Assembly: GCF_900107725.1 (NCBI RefSeq)
Contig: NZ_FNQO01000001.1
Span: forward strand, 1,232,458 to 1,296,457
DNA: 64,000 nucleotides
DNA from: Microbulbifer marinus
Lineage (GTDB): Bacteria; Pseudomonadota; Gammaproteobacteria; Pseudomonadales; Cellvibrionaceae
Reading direction: 5' to 3'
Below, piece after piece: positions 50,932 to 59,441 of the stretch; the stretch's first letter is position 1, and each line of letters begins with the position of its first letter. The notes under the pieces were generated by a model. That model had not been told where the DNA came from and searched no databases. It saw nothing but the letters and a program-made list of their open reading frames with translations. A program made the translations under genes and the position numbers.

Positions 50932-51969
50932 CTACGGCTTCGCCGAATAGGCCACATCAAAGGTTTGCGCGCCCGACATTAAATCGCGTATTACCTCTGG
51001 AATCGGCCGCTCTTCAAATAATATGGCGTGAATTGCGGAAACCAAGGGCATGTAGACGCCCAATTCATCCGCTTTGTGCTTGATCAAGCGAACCGTGTTG
51101 ACGCCTTCGGCGACCTGACCGATTTCTGCGACGGCCTCCTCGAGCGGCCGCCCCTTGCCCACCAGGTAGCCGACGCGGTAGTTGCGGCTCAGGTCGGACG
51201 AACAGGTGAGAATCAGGTCGCCGACGCCGGCGAGGCCGATAAACGTCATCGGATCCGCCCCCATCGCTTCGGCAAAGCGCATCATCTCCGCCAGTGCACG
51301 GGTAATGAGCAGGCTGATGGTGTTCTGCCCGCGATCGAGCGCGGCGGCCATGCCGGTCACGATCGCATAGATATTCTTCAGCGCACCGGCCAGCTCCACA
51401 CCGAATACATCCCCGCTCGAATAGATGCGGAAAGTCTCTGAGTGCAGCACCTTCTGGATGTTGGTGCAGAGCGCCTCATCATCACTGGCGATCACCGTCG
51501 CAGTGTAGTGCCCGGCGACGATTTCCTTGGCGAAGTTGGGTCCGCTCAGTACGCCGACGCGCATGTCGGTGGTTTCTTCGCGCAGGATATCGCTCATCAG
51601 GTGGAAGCTGTCGTGCTCGATACCCTTGGTGGTGGAGATCAGCATAGTGCCGGGCGATAGCAGCGGCGCGACCTTCTGCACCACCTCGCGAAAGGATTTA
51701 CTGGGGATCGCCACGAACACGATGGCACAGCCGTCGACGGCCCGCTGCAGGTCGCTGGTAATCTGCAGCTCCGGGTGCAGCGGCACCCCGGGCAGGTAAT
51801 AGTGGTTCTCGCGCATCTTGCGGCAATCCGCCGCGCGCGCTTCGTCGCGCATCCACTGGCGGGTATCGTGACCATTGCCGGCCACGATATTGGCAATGGC
51901 GGTTCCGAAACTGCCGCCGCCCAATACGGCAATAGAGAGGGGCTTGGAAGTTTCCGTTGGTGTCGTCAT
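50932..51969 (-). CDS. gpsA: NAD(P)-dependent glycerol-3-phosphate dehydrogenase
   Basis: A 345-residue enzyme that reduces dihydroxyacetone phosphate to sn-glycerol-3-phosphate for phospholipid synthesis. The dinucleotide loop is [20 protein letters not shown]. Other marks are [43 protein letters not shown], and [25 protein letters not shown] with the catalytic Lys. Length is usual for the family (about 335-345). It is the first gene in a series with the DUF4389, sixA and hydrolase genes. Confidence 0.96.
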   Translation of the reverse strand: MTTPTETSKPLSIAVLGGGSFGTAIANIVAGNGHDTRQWMRDEARAADCRKMRENHYYLPGVPLHPELQITSDLQRAVDGCAIVFVAIPSKSFREVVQKVAPLLSPGTMLISTTKGIEHDSFHLMSDILREETTDMRVGVLSGPNFAKEIVAGHYTATVIASDDEALCTNIQKVLHSETFRIYSSGDVFGVELAGALKNIYAIVTGMAAALDRGQNTISLLITRALAEMMRFAEAMGADPMTFIGLAGVGDLILTCSSDLSRNYRVGYLVGKGRPLEEAVAEIGQVAEGVNTVRLIKHKADELGVYMPLVSAIHAILFEERPIPEVIRDLMSGAQTFDVAYSAKP

Positions 51970-52124
51970 ACCGATAAAGCTTTTTTTCGAGTTTTGCGGA
52001 TTATAGAGGTCGAGAGTTTCGAGCCCAATGACGGCGGGAAAAAAATGTGAATGACGGTCATATCACGATCAGTCGGTGCCATTTACCGGCAGATCGCATA
52101 AAAATCAGCCAACCGAAAACAAGA

Positions 52125-52145
52125 GGGGCGGCCCATGGCCGCCCC
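52125..52145 (-). terminator. Stem-loop after htpG
   Basis: GGGGCGGCC and GGCCGCCCC pair perfectly around a CAT loop, about 18 bases past the htpG stop. The following minus-strand sequence TCTTGTTTTC is a weak U-tract, so this is a probable but imperfect terminator. Confidence 0.65.
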
Positions 52146-52162
52146 CTGTCGGTCAAACAGGC

Positions 52163-54085
52163 TTAGGCGTTCAGCTCCAGCAGCAGCGTATTCAGGCGGC
52201 GCACATAGTCCGCCGGATCTGCCAGCTGGTTGCCCGCCGCCAGGTTGGCCTGATCCATCAGGATGTTGGTCAGGTCCGCGAAACGGTCTTCGTCCGCCTC
52301 CTGGTCCAGTCGCTGTACCAGCGGGTGGGACGGATTCAGTTCGAAGATCGGCTTGGCCTCCGGCAACGCCTGACCGGCCTGCTCGAGGATGCGGCGCATC
52401 TGCGGGCCCATATCCTGCTCGCTGACCACCAGGCAGGCCGGCGAGTCCACCAGGCGCGTGGTCGCGCGCACGTCCTCGACGCGGCCTTCCAGCACCTCCT
52501 TGACCCGCTCGACCAGTGCACCGGATTCCTTCTCGACCTTCTCGCGCTCGGCCTTGTCCTCGTCGGTCTCGGCTTCGCCCAGATCCAGCGCACCCTTGGC
52601 GACGTCCTGGAACGGCTTGCCGTCGAACTCGTGCATATGGCCGACGAACCACTCGTCCACCTGGTCGGTCAGCAGCAGCACCTCGATACCCTTCTTGCGG
52701 AAGACTTCGAGGTAGGGGCTGGACTTGGCGGTGGCAAAGTTATCGGCACAGACGTAGTAGATGGCCTTCTGCCCATCCTGCATGCGGCCGACATAGTCCT
52801 CCAGGGACTGATCCTGTTTGGGCTCGTCGGTGTGCGTGGTGGAGAAGCGCAGCAGCTTGGCCACCTTATCCTTGTTGGCAAAGTCTTCGGCCGGGCCCTC
52901 TTTCATGACATTGCCGAACAGATCCCAGAACTTCTGGTACTGGTCCGCGTCCTTCTTCGCCAGCTTGTCGAGCATATCCAGCACGCGCTTGGTCAGCGCG
53001 CTCTTGATCGCGTCGGTGTTGCGGTCTTTCTGCAGAATCTCGCGGGAGACGTTCAGCGGCAGGTCGTTGGAGTCCAGCACGCCCTTCACGAAGCGCAGGT
53101 ACAGCGGCAGGAACTGCTCGGCGTCATCCATGATGAAGGTGCGCTGCACATACAGCTTCAGGCCGCGGGCGGCATCGCGCTGGTACAGATCGAAGGGCGC
53201 GCGGGCGGGGATATACAGCAGGCTGGTGTAGTCCAGCTTGCCTTCCACGCGGTTGTGGCTCCAGGTCAGCGGGTCGTCGAAATCGTGGGAGATAAGCTTG
53301 TAGAACTCCTTGTACTCCTCGGACTTGATGTCGCTGCGCGGGCGGGTCCACAGCGCCTGGGCGGCGTTGACCGCCTCGAATTCCGGCGCCTGTTTATCTT
53401 CGCCTTCCTTCTCTTCACCCTCGGCGGCCGGAGCTTGCTCTTTCAGCATCTCCACCGGGATGGCGATGTGGTCGGAGTACTTCTTGATGATCGAGCGCAG
53501 GCGCCAGCCGTCGGCGAACTCCTTCGCCTCGTCTTTCAGGTGCAGCACCACGCGCGTGCCGCGCTGCGGCCACTCGACATTCTCCACCGAGTATTCGGCC
53601 TCGCCGTGACACTCCCAGTGCACGCCCTGGTCCGTGTCCAGGCCGGCGCGGCGGGTGAACACGTCCACCTTGTCGGCGACGATAAAGGCCGAGTAGAAGC
53701 CCACGCCGAACTGACCGATCAGGTGTGCGTCCTTCTTCTGGTCGCCGGTCAGCTGCTGCATGAAGGCGGCAGTGCCGGAACGGGCGATGGTACCGAGGTT
53801 CTCGATCACCTCGTCGCGGCTCATACCGATACCGTTATCGGTGATGGTCACGGTGCCCTCTTCCCGGTCGAACTCGATGCGGATGCGCAGTTCGGGGTCC
53901 TCCGCGAGCAGTTCCGGCTTCGACAGGGCCTCGAACCGCAGTTTGTCGGCGGCATCGGAGGCATTGGATACCAGCTCGCGCAGGAAGATCTCCTTGTTGG
54001 AGTAGAGCGAGTGGATCATCAGGTGCAGCAGTTGCTTGGCTTCCGTCTGGAAACCGTGGCTCTCTTTATGGGCCTCAACGGTCAT
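52163..54085 (-). CDS. htpG: Molecular chaperone HtpG (Hsp90)
   Basis: A 640-residue bacterial Hsp90. The N-terminal GHKL ATPase domain carries [60 protein letters not shown] and [13 protein letters not shown]. The middle and dimerisation domains are complete ([37 protein letters not shown]). Only the charged linker of eukaryotic Hsp90 is absent, as expected. A GGGGAGA lies seven bases before the ATG. Upstream a sigma-32 type promoter is visible, consistent with heat-shock control. Confidence 0.97.
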   Translation of the reverse strand: MTVEAHKESHGFQTEAKQLLHLMIHSLYSNKEIFLRELVSNASDAADKLRFEALSKPELLAEDPELRIRIEFDREEGTVTITDNGIGMSRDEVIENLGTIARSGTAAFMQQLTGDQKKDAHLIGQFGVGFYSAFIVADKVDVFTRRAGLDTDQGVHWECHGEAEYSVENVEWPQRGTRVVLHLKDEAKEFADGWRLRSIIKKYSDHIAIPVEMLKEQAPAAEGEEKEGEDKQAPEFEAVNAAQALWTRPRSDIKSEEYKEFYKLISHDFDDPLTWSHNRVEGKLDYTSLLYIPARAPFDLYQRDAARGLKLYVQRTFIMDDAEQFLPLYLRFVKGVLDSNDLPLNVSREILQKDRNTDAIKSALTKRVLDMLDKLAKKDADQYQKFWDLFGNVMKEGPAEDFANKDKVAKLLRFSTTHTDEPKQDQSLEDYVGRMQDGQKAIYYVCADNFATAKSSPYLEVFRKKGIEVLLLTDQVDEWFVGHMHEFDGKPFQDVAKGALDLGEAETDEDKAEREKVEKESGALVERVKEVLEGRVEDVRATTRLVDSPACLVVSEQDMGPQMRRILEQAGQALPEAKPIFELNPSHPLVQRLDQEADEDRFADLTNILMDQANLAAGNQLADPADYVRRLNTLLLELNA

Positions 54086-54126
54086 GGATTGGTCTCCCCG
54101 TACACTTCATTCGGAACAGGGAGCAG

Positions 54127-54154
54127 ATATAGGGGTGGGTGGCGGAGTTTCAAG
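54127..54154 (-). promoter_or_regulatory. htpG: Sigma-32 (heat shock) type promoter of htpG
   Basis: On the minus strand CTTGAAA (54148-54154) is followed after 12 bases by CCCCTATAT (54127-54135). This matches the RpoH consensus of CTTGAAA and CCCCAT-T with 13 bases after CTTGAA. It ends 41 bases before the htpG ATG. Confidence 0.82.
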
Positions 54155-54206
54155 GGGGCGGCCAACATCCGGCGTCAGGGCGCCCCTGATACCGGGGGGA
54201 TGCAAA

Positions 54207-54282
54207 GGCGCTGGTGCCGGGGGCCGTCCGGGAAACGATTGCCGATGAGGCTGTTTACCGGACGGCCACCGGCACCAGCGCC
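54207..54282 (+). repeat. Dyad-symmetric conserved element, copy B
   Basis: A 25-bp stem (54207-54231 with 54258-54282) with a single G-A mismatch at position 15 and a 26-base loop. It pairs as well as copy A at 43543-43618 even though several stem bases differ. The loop again has GAAAC, TTGCCGAT and AGGCTGTT. It lies upstream of the htpG promoter and 93 bases past the beta-lactamase-like gene's stop, in opposite orientation to both genes. Confidence 0.8.
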
Positions 54283-54375
54283 GCCGCAAAGCTGGCTACA
54301 GGGCGAAAACCCGGCAGAACTCGGCAGAAAAAAGGGCCTAGCCGGAGAAACTCGTCCTACGCAGGTAAGGAGGGC

Positions 54376-55572
54376 TTACTTGTTGGCCATGGCAGTGGCG
54401 AGCCTGCCGTTGCCGGTGATATCGATAACGAAGTTGGCGGTAAGATCGGCGATCACGCGGGATTCTGCATTCATCAGTATCGCTATGCCGATCTTCTGCT
54501 TCTCGGAGTAGGCCACCGCGGCGCGGAAGCCGGCGACCCAACCGCCGTGGTAGATGATGCGGTCATCGCCGATCGTATAGAGGCGCCAGCCGAGGCCGTA
54601 ACCGGCATGGGACAGGTAGTCGCGCCAGATACGGTGGCGCATATGGCGTTTGGTTGCGACCCGCTCGGTGGTCATGTCCTCGATGACCGCGGGAGACAGC
54701 ACCTTCGGGTAGTAGCCCATCTGCGCTTTCAGCCACTGGGCCATATCGGAGATGCTGGCATTCACGCCGGCCGCCGGGGCCGCGAAGTAATATTCCTTCT
54801 CCACCTTCACCGGGCGCCAGCCCCTGCCGGTCTGTATATGAGGGGCGGCGCGGTTGTTGGAGGCCATAAAGCTCTCCCAACCAACGGAGGCATCGTCCAT
54901 CTTCAGCGGGATAAAGAAGCGCTCCTTCAGCTGCCGCGCGTAGCTCACGCCGGTGGCCTGGTAGATCACATCTTCGATCAGGCTGAACAGCACATTCTGG
55001 TAGCCGTAGCACTTGCCAGGCGTGCAGCGCGGGTCGATATTGGCGAACTTCGGCAATATCTTGCTGAGCGGTTTGTTGTCTTCCAGGTAGTTGTCGTAGG
55101 CATTGGGAGTCAGGCCGGAGGAGTGGCTGAGGAGGTGCTCCACCTCCAGCTGCCGGGACAGGGCCGGCGTCTTGAAGCTGAGTTCCGGCACATAGCGCAC
55201 CACCTTGTCGGCCCAGCTGAACTTCTTCTCGTGCTCGAGGACCGTGGCCATGCTCGCGGCGAAGGTCTTGGATACCGATGCCAGGCGGAACACCGTATCG
55301 CGATCCACCTTGCCCTTCTTGCCCTTGACGCGGACCCCGTAGGTATCCATTGCCACGACCTTGTTGCCGTCGACGATGACGTAGGCACCGCCGGGGATAG
55401 CCTTCTGCTTCATCAGGAGGCGGAAGTAGCGGTCGAATTCCTTGGCACTGTTGTCGATATCGACCGCACGCGCCGGCAGCCCCAGGCCGCAGAGCAGCAG
55501 TGCCAGGTAGATGTGTAGCGCGCCGCGCAGGCGCACATAACTGATCGAGGTGAATAAGATTGCAGGTCTCAT
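54376..55572 (-). CDS. Serine beta-lactamase-like hydrolase (class C / esterase family)
   Basis: A 398-residue exported protein of the beta-lactamase/PBP4* family. A signal peptide covers residues 1-36 (ending LPARA). The SxxK motif is LASVSKTFAASM, the YxN-like position is YGYQNVLFSLIEDVI, and the KTG-equivalent is HGGWVAGFRAAVAYS. Family members include carboxypeptidases and esterases as well as AmpC enzymes; antibiotic hydrolysis cannot be claimed. Start ATG at 55572 gives the signal peptide directly. Two Cys in DPRCTPGKCYGYQ may form a disulfide. Confidence 0.88.
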   Translation of the reverse strand: MRPAILFTSISYVRLRGALHIYLALLLCGLGLPARAVDIDNSAKEFDRYFRLLMKQKAIPGGAYVIVDGNKVVAMDTYGVRVKGKKGKVDRDTVFRLASVSKTFAASMATVLEHEKKFSWADKVVRYVPELSFKTPALSRQLEVEHLLSHSSGLTPNAYDNYLEDNKPLSKILPKFANIDPRCTPGKCYGYQNVLFSLIEDVIYQATGVSYARQLKERFFIPLKMDDASVGWESFMASNNRAAPHIQTGRGWRPVKVEKEYYFAAPAAGVNASISDMAQWLKAQMGYYPKVLSPAVIEDMTTERVATKRHMRHRIWRDYLSHAGYGLGWRLYTIGDDRIIYHGGWVAGFRAAVAYSEKQKIGIAILMNAESRVIADLTANFVIDITGNGRLATAMANK

Positions 55573-55969
55573 GCCGTACTTCGAGCCGCCGCGGCAATAT
55601 GGTCTGTTACTTGATGTAAGACTAGCAGCGAGCGGAAAAATTCTCTCGTCTTCGCCCATTCGGAAGCCGCTGGGGCGAGGCAAAGCATTTTAATCGCACT
55701 TCAGACCTGGCGCACAGTCGTTATGAGGACTGGCGCGAAAAAAGCACGAGATAACGCTGTCATCCTGTAATCAGCAGCAGCGAAGGGGAGGCGATGGGGA
55801 ATTTGGGCACACAAAACGACAAGGAAGGTCGTCTTGCACAGCCGGAGGCTGCCGGTAGGATGAGCTGGCTCGGCATTCCGGCCATGGATGGCCCGAATAA
55901 AAAAAACCGCCTCGCGGCGGTTTTTCTGACGGCGGGGAGCGCCGGGCACTCCCCTGCGGGAACGTCGAC
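55573..55969. other. Intergenic region between the beta-lactamase-like and peroxiredoxin genes
   Basis: This stretch of about 400 bases has no convincing gene. It contains the peroxiredoxin terminator (55901-55925) and the upstream region of the beta-lactamase-like gene. A plus-strand frame at 55794 crosses the terminator and is not credible. Confidence 0.6.
55901..55925 (-). terminator. Rho-independent terminator after peroxiredoxin gene
   Basis: On the minus strand AAAAACCGCC, a GCGA loop and GGCGGTTTTTT form a compact stem with a long T run. It begins about 45 bases after the peroxiredoxin stop. Confidence 0.92.
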
Positions 55970-56572
55970 TTACAGCTTGTCGGCGTTTTCGCTCAGGTAA
56001 GCCGCTACGCCTTCCGGAGAAGCGTTCATACCCTTGTCGCCTTCCTTCCAGCCAGCCGGGCAAACTTCGCCGTGCTCCTGGTGGAATGCCAGTGCGTCAA
56101 CCATGCGCAGCATCTCGTCGACGTTGCGGCCCAGCGGCAGGTCGTTGACAACCTGGTGACGTACCACGCCTTCTTCGTCGATCAGGAAGGAACCGCGGAA
56201 AGCAACACCGCCCTCGGCTTCTACGTCGTAGGCCTGGCAGATTTCGTGCTTCACGTCGGCAACCAGGGTGTACTTGACCGGGCCGATGCCGCCGTCGTTG
56301 ACGGAAGTGTTACGCCAGGCGTTATGAGAGAACTGGGAATCGATGGAAACACCGATTACTTCCACGCCGCGCTTCTGGAACTCGGCATAGCGGTGATCGA
56401 AAGCGATCAGCTCGGACGGGCACACGAAGGTGAAGTCCAGCGGGTAGAAGAACACAACGGCCTTCTTGCCCTTGATGGTCTCTTTCAGGTTGAAGGAATC
56501 AACGATCTCGCCGTTGCCCAGTACCGCCGCTGCGGTGAAATCCGGTGCTGGTTTGCCTACCAGTACTGCCAT
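55970..56572 (-). CDS. 2-Cys peroxiredoxin (AhpC/TsaA family)
   Basis: A 200-residue thiol peroxidase that reduces hydrogen peroxide and organic peroxides. The peroxidatic Cys is in YPLDFTFVCPSELIAF and the resolving Cys is in HGEVCPAGWKEG, the typical 2-Cys pattern. GAGGAGG lies six bases before the ATG. It is divergent from bfd, matching the Pseudomonas order of a peroxiredoxin next to bfd and bfr. Two OxyR-like half-sites lie upstream. I leave the symbol blank since tsaA and ahpC are both used. Confidence 0.95.
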   Translation of the reverse strand: MAVLVGKPAPDFTAAAVLGNGEIVDSFNLKETIKGKKAVVFFYPLDFTFVCPSELIAFDHRYAEFQKRGVEVIGVSIDSQFSHNAWRNTSVNDGGIGPVKYTLVADVKHEICQAYDVEAEGGVAFRGSFLIDEEGVVRHQVVNDLPLGRNVDEMLRMVDALAFHQEHGEVCPAGWKEGDKGMNASPEGVAAYLSENADKL

Positions 56573-56627
56573 GAGAACCTCCTCAATCCAATGATGGGTT
56601 GTTTATAAAGGGTGAAATGATCAATTT

Positions 56628-56674
56628 ATATGCAACCGCTATAAATTGAATAAGAATTGATAGTGGGTCGCTAT
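56628..56674 (-). promoter_or_regulatory. OxyR-like paired half-sites upstream of peroxiredoxin gene
   Basis: ATAT-N7-CTAT (56628-56642) and ATAG-N7-CTAT (56660-56674) lie 17 bases apart. OxyR half-sites have the form ATAG-N7-CTAT. A 17-base gap is one helical turn more than the 7 expected for the fully occupied oxidised site, and resembles the footprint described for reduced OxyR. The first site lies within a perfect inverted repeat, TCAATTTATA-N9-TATAAATTGA. Position 56-102 bases before the ATG suits a regulator. Unconfirmed. Confidence 0.45.
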
Positions 56675-56832
56675 GATACACACCCGCCTATTTCAGTCCC
56701 ATTAAATTTTTATATGGCGTCGATAGGCGCGCTACCGAACACATCTGACCAGCTCTCAACTCCCAGTCCCCCCTTGCCCGGGCGGTCACAAAACATACGG
56801 CTAGACTGAGAATTGAGCGTCACAGAATCTTA

Positions 56833-56861
56833 TTGACACTCATTCTCACTTGCAATACGAT
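56833..56861 (+). promoter_or_regulatory. bfd: bfd promoter with overlapping Fur-like site
   Basis: TTGACA (56833-56838), a 17-base spacer and TACGAT (56856-56861) form a good sigma-70 promoter. TGACACTCATTCTCA at 56834-56848 matches the 7-1-7 Fur pattern at 11 of 14 positions read on the minus strand (TGAGAAT-G-AGTGTCA). It covers the -35 hexamer, so iron-loaded Fur would block transcription; bfd is iron-repressed in relatives. Confidence 0.7.
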
Positions 56862-56910
56862 CCGCTTATTAAAAGAGATTGAGCGAATTTACGCCAGGGT
56901 TCCAGCAACA

Positions 56911-57123
56911 ATGTACGTATGTATCTGTAAAGGCATTACCGACCGCCAGATCAAGGAAGCGGTATACGATGGTTCCACATCGGTAAAAGCCCTGCGCCGC
57001 CAGCTCGGCGTCTCCTCCCAGTGCGGCCGTTGTGCCGAGCTGACCCAGGAGATTATCGACGAGACCATGGCCGGCGGGGTTATCGCCGCCGCCAACAGCG
57101 GCCTCTTCTATTCCGCCAGTTGA
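56911..57123 (+). CDS. bfd: Bacterioferritin-associated ferredoxin
   Basis: A 70-residue 2Fe-2S protein that reduces ferric iron in bacterioferritin and lets it out. It starts MYVCICKGITDRQIKEAVYDG and has four Cys ligands: Cys4 and Cys6 in VCICKG, and two in SSQCGRCAELTQEI. The ATG at 56911 is chosen; the longer frame from 56833 starts inside the promoter. The partner gene bfr lies 1.7 kb downstream, separated by a DUF2254 gene. Confidence 0.96.
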   Translation: MYVCICKGITDRQIKEAVYDGSTSVKALRRQLGVSSQCGRCAELTQEIIDETMAGGVIAAANSGLFYSAS

Positions 57124-57262
57124 GCCCCGATTTCGCGCTGATCACCGCCCGGTGATCAGCCGCAGCCCCCTCTTCCCTGTCGCCAAACCCACTTTTTATC
57201 AATCCGCCGAAATAGCTGGACTAAGCTGACTTCACTCACGTGTCTGCCGCGCAAGTGAATTC

Positions 57263-58576
57263 ATGAAACAGTATTTTCTGCACCTGAGTGAAAAGCTGCG
57301 TTCCAGTTTCTGGAGCGTGCCGTTGACGATGATCCTGTCGGCCTTTGCACTCGCCTACATCCTGCGTGTGATCGACGCCTCGATCGACCCCGCCAGCCTG
57401 ACCGGATTCGACTGGCTGCGCGTGCGCGACGCCGACAGTGCCCGCTCACTGCTGTCGGTCATCGCCGGTTCCACCATTACCGTCGCCGGCACCGTGTTTT
57501 CCATTACTGTGGTCGCCCTGACCCTCGCTTCCAATCAATTCGGCCCGCGCCTGGTGCGCAATTTCATTCGCGATCGCGGCACCCAGGTATCCCTGGGTAT
57601 TTTCCTGTCCACCTTTGTCTACGCGGTGCTGACCATGCGCAGCATCAGCACCCTGGGCGAAAACTCGAGCAATTACGATCTCGCCGTACAGGCGGCGCTG
57701 CTGCTGGCCCTGATCAGTATCTGCTATCTGATCTATTTCATTCACAATGTCGCGCAGTCGATCCAGGTGGACAATGTCACCCACCAGATCAATCAGGAGT
57801 TCCACCAGGCGATCGAACGCGAGTATCCGAAGTCAGAGGAAGACAGCCGCGGCGAAACCTTCGACATCGAGCGGCTGGAACTCGGCACCGGCTGGATCAA
57901 CATCCCCGCCCCGAGCGGCGGCTATGTGCAATTTATCGATCGGCAGGGGCTGATCGCAGTGGCGGCAGAGTTTGACTGCTGCCTGCTGATCGATTGCCAC
58001 CCCGGTACCTATATCCATCACTGGAGCGTCATCGGCCGCATCTACCAACCGCGGGAAAATGCCGACAACCTGATTGCACAGGTACAGGGGGCGCTGGAAA
58101 TCGGCCCGCTGCCGACCTCGGCACAGGACATCGTTTTCTCCATCCGCCAACTCGCGCAGATTGCCGAACGCGCACTGTCGCCCGGCATCAATGATCCCTT
58201 TACCGCCTATTCCTGCATCGATCGCCTGATCGAAGGCCTCGGCACGGTGCTGCAACGACCGGAACCGCCGAACTGCTTCAACGATTCCGATGGCAAGCTG
58301 CGCCTCGTCACCTGCGAACTGGAATTTTCCCACCTGCTCAACGCCGCGCTGGATGAGATCTACGAACACGGCCGCGGTAACGGTGTAGTTATGCGCCACC
58401 TGCTCAATGCCCTGGCCGAACTCGCCGATGTGTGCGCGCGGGAGCACGACCGCAAGGCGCTGTACGATTATCTGCAACGCATGGCGGAAGACAGCGATGC
58501 TTTTTTACCAAGCCGTGTCGACCGCGCCCTCATCGAAGAGAAAATTGCCGCTATTCAACAGAACTTAACCGCCTGA
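57263..58576 (+). CDS. DUF2254 membrane protein
   Basis: A 437-residue protein of the DUF2254 family. Four membrane segments cover about residues 15-38, 60-90, 108-128 and 137-162. Family marks are SLLSVIAGSTITVAGTVFSITVVALTLASNQFGPRLVRNF and, in the soluble half, PSGGYVQFIDRQGLIAVAAEFDC and LSPGINDPFTAYSCIDRL. The function is unknown, though an ion-transport or mechanosensing role has been guessed for the family. It lies between bfd and bfr on the same strand, where Pseudomonas (from memory) has no such gene. Confidence 0.9.
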   Translation: MKQYFLHLSEKLRSSFWSVPLTMILSAFALAYILRVIDASIDPASLTGFDWLRVRDADSARSLLSVIAGSTITVAGTVFSITVVALTLASNQFGPRLVRNFIRDRGTQVSLGIFLSTFVYAVLTMRSISTLGENSSNYDLAVQAALLLALISICYLIYFIHNVAQSIQVDNVTHQINQEFHQAIEREYPKSEEDSRGETFDIERLELGTGWINIPAPSGGYVQFIDRQGLIAVAAEFDCCLLIDCHPGTYIHHWSVIGRIYQPRENADNLIAQVQGALEIGPLPTSAQDIVFSIRQLAQIAERALSPGINDPFTAYSCIDRLIEGLGTVLQRPEPPNCFNDSDGKLRLVTCELEFSHLLNAALDEIYEHGRGNGVVMRHLLNALAELADVCAREHDRKALYDYLQRMAEDSDAFLPSRVDRALIEEKIAAIQQNLTA

Positions 58577-58830
58577 CAGCGCCACCTAAAACAGAATCAT
58601 TTTCGTTGCGGTTTTCGGCCGAATTTGCGTTAAACCCCTTGTTTTTCCCACTGTGCGCAGCGTTTACGGCGCGCTTGACTTGCCGGTAACGGCACCGCAA
58701 ACTCGACCCGCATAGCGGCTGTGACCCTACAATAATTCAAGGGCATTCATTCAGCGGCGAACTTTAGCGACTAACAATCAGGAATTCTCTGCAGTCCATT
58801 CGAACTCGCAGGGCCACAGGAGCAAAAGCT

Positions 58831-59310
58831 ATGAAGGGCGATCCCAAAGTCATCGAACATCTGAACAAAATACTGGGCAATGAACTGGTGGCAATCAACC
58901 AGTACTTCCTGCACGCCCGTATGTACGACAACTGGGGTCTGAAAGAGCTGGGCAAGCACGAGTACCACGAATCCATCGATGAAATGAAACACGCCGACTG
59001 GCTGATCGAGCGTATTCTTTTCCTCGAGGGCATTCCCAACCTGCAGCACCTGGGCAAACTGCTGATCGGCGAGGACACCGTCGAAATGCTCAAGTGCGAC
59101 CTGAAGCTGGAAAACAAGGCGATCCCGGATCTGCGCGATGCCATCGCCTACTGCGAATCCGTACGCGACTACGGCAGCCGCGAACTGCTGGAAAAAATTC
59201 TCGACTCCGAAGAGGAACACGTGGACTGGCTGGAGACCCAGCTGGAGCTGGTCGACAAGGTGGGCATCCAGAATTACCTGCAGTCGCAGATGGAAAAGGC
59301 TTCCGAGTAG
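58831..59310 (+). CDS. bfr: Bacterioferritin
   Basis: A 159-residue haem-containing ferritin that forms a 24-mer iron store. Haem ligand Met52 lies in [18 protein letters not shown]. The diiron ferroxidase ligands are all present: Glu18, Glu51, His54, Glu94, Glu127 and His130. AGGAG precedes the ATG by eight bases. Together with bfd (iron release) and the neighbouring peroxiredoxin and GrxD genes it forms an iron/redox cluster. Transcription should end at the palindromes that follow. Confidence 0.97.
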   Translation: MKGDPKVIEHLNKILGNELVAINQYFLHARMYDNWGLKELGKHEYHESIDEMKHADWLIERILFLEGIPNLQHLGKLLIGEDTVEMLKCDLKLENKAIPDLRDAIAYCESVRDYGSRELLEKILDSEEEHVDWLETQLELVDKVGIQNYLQSQMEKASE

Positions 59311-59324
59311 TATTTTTTAGCTAA

Positions 59325-59354
59325 TCGTCATACCGGCGCACGCCGGTATGACGA
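59325..59354. repeat. Perfect 14-bp inverted repeat, REP-like
   Basis: TCGTCATACCGGCG and its exact complement are separated by CA, giving a near-perfect hairpin of 30 bases. There is no T run in either direction, so it is not a standard terminator. Palindromes with GTCATACCGGCG cores occur as dispersed extragenic repeats in many proteobacteria; I see only this copy here. Confidence 0.75.
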
Positions 59355-59383
59355 AAATAAGCTGGAATGGTGATCCTTCAAAT

Positions 59384-59415
59384 AAAAAAGCCGCGACAAC
59401 TGTCGCGGCTTTTTT
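59384..59415. terminator. Bidirectional Rho-independent terminator (bfr / grxD)
   Basis: AAAAAAGCCGCGACA and TGTCGCGGCTTTTTT form a stem with an AC loop, flanked by A and T runs. It serves the convergent bfr and grxD genes. Confidence 0.94.
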
Positions 59416-59441
59416 GTCTCTGCGAAGTGGAGGAGCGATGT

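Larger units (their letters stand above)
56573..56910. other. Divergent regulatory region between peroxiredoxin gene and bfd
   Basis: This 338-base gap is AT-rich relative to its surroundings near 56610-56670. It holds OxyR-like half-sites and a perfect 10-9-10 inverted repeat (56621-56649) on the peroxiredoxin side. A bfd promoter with a Fur-like site lies on the other side (56833-56861). No gene is seen. Confidence 0.6.

Noticed and set aside
52076..54511. An 811-codon open frame on the plus strand opposite htpG
   Set aside because: Antisense shadow of a well-conserved Hsp90 gene with strong third-position GC; the product has no known motifs.
55794..56000. Small plus-strand frame with GGGGAGG before its ATG
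   Set aside because: It runs through the peroxiredoxin terminator and into the 3' end of that gene, and its composition is not protein-like.
58595..58604. AATCATTTTC, a possible Fur half-site upstream of bfr
   Set aside because: Only one half of the 19-base Fur consensus matches; the left half fits poorly, so it is likely chance.
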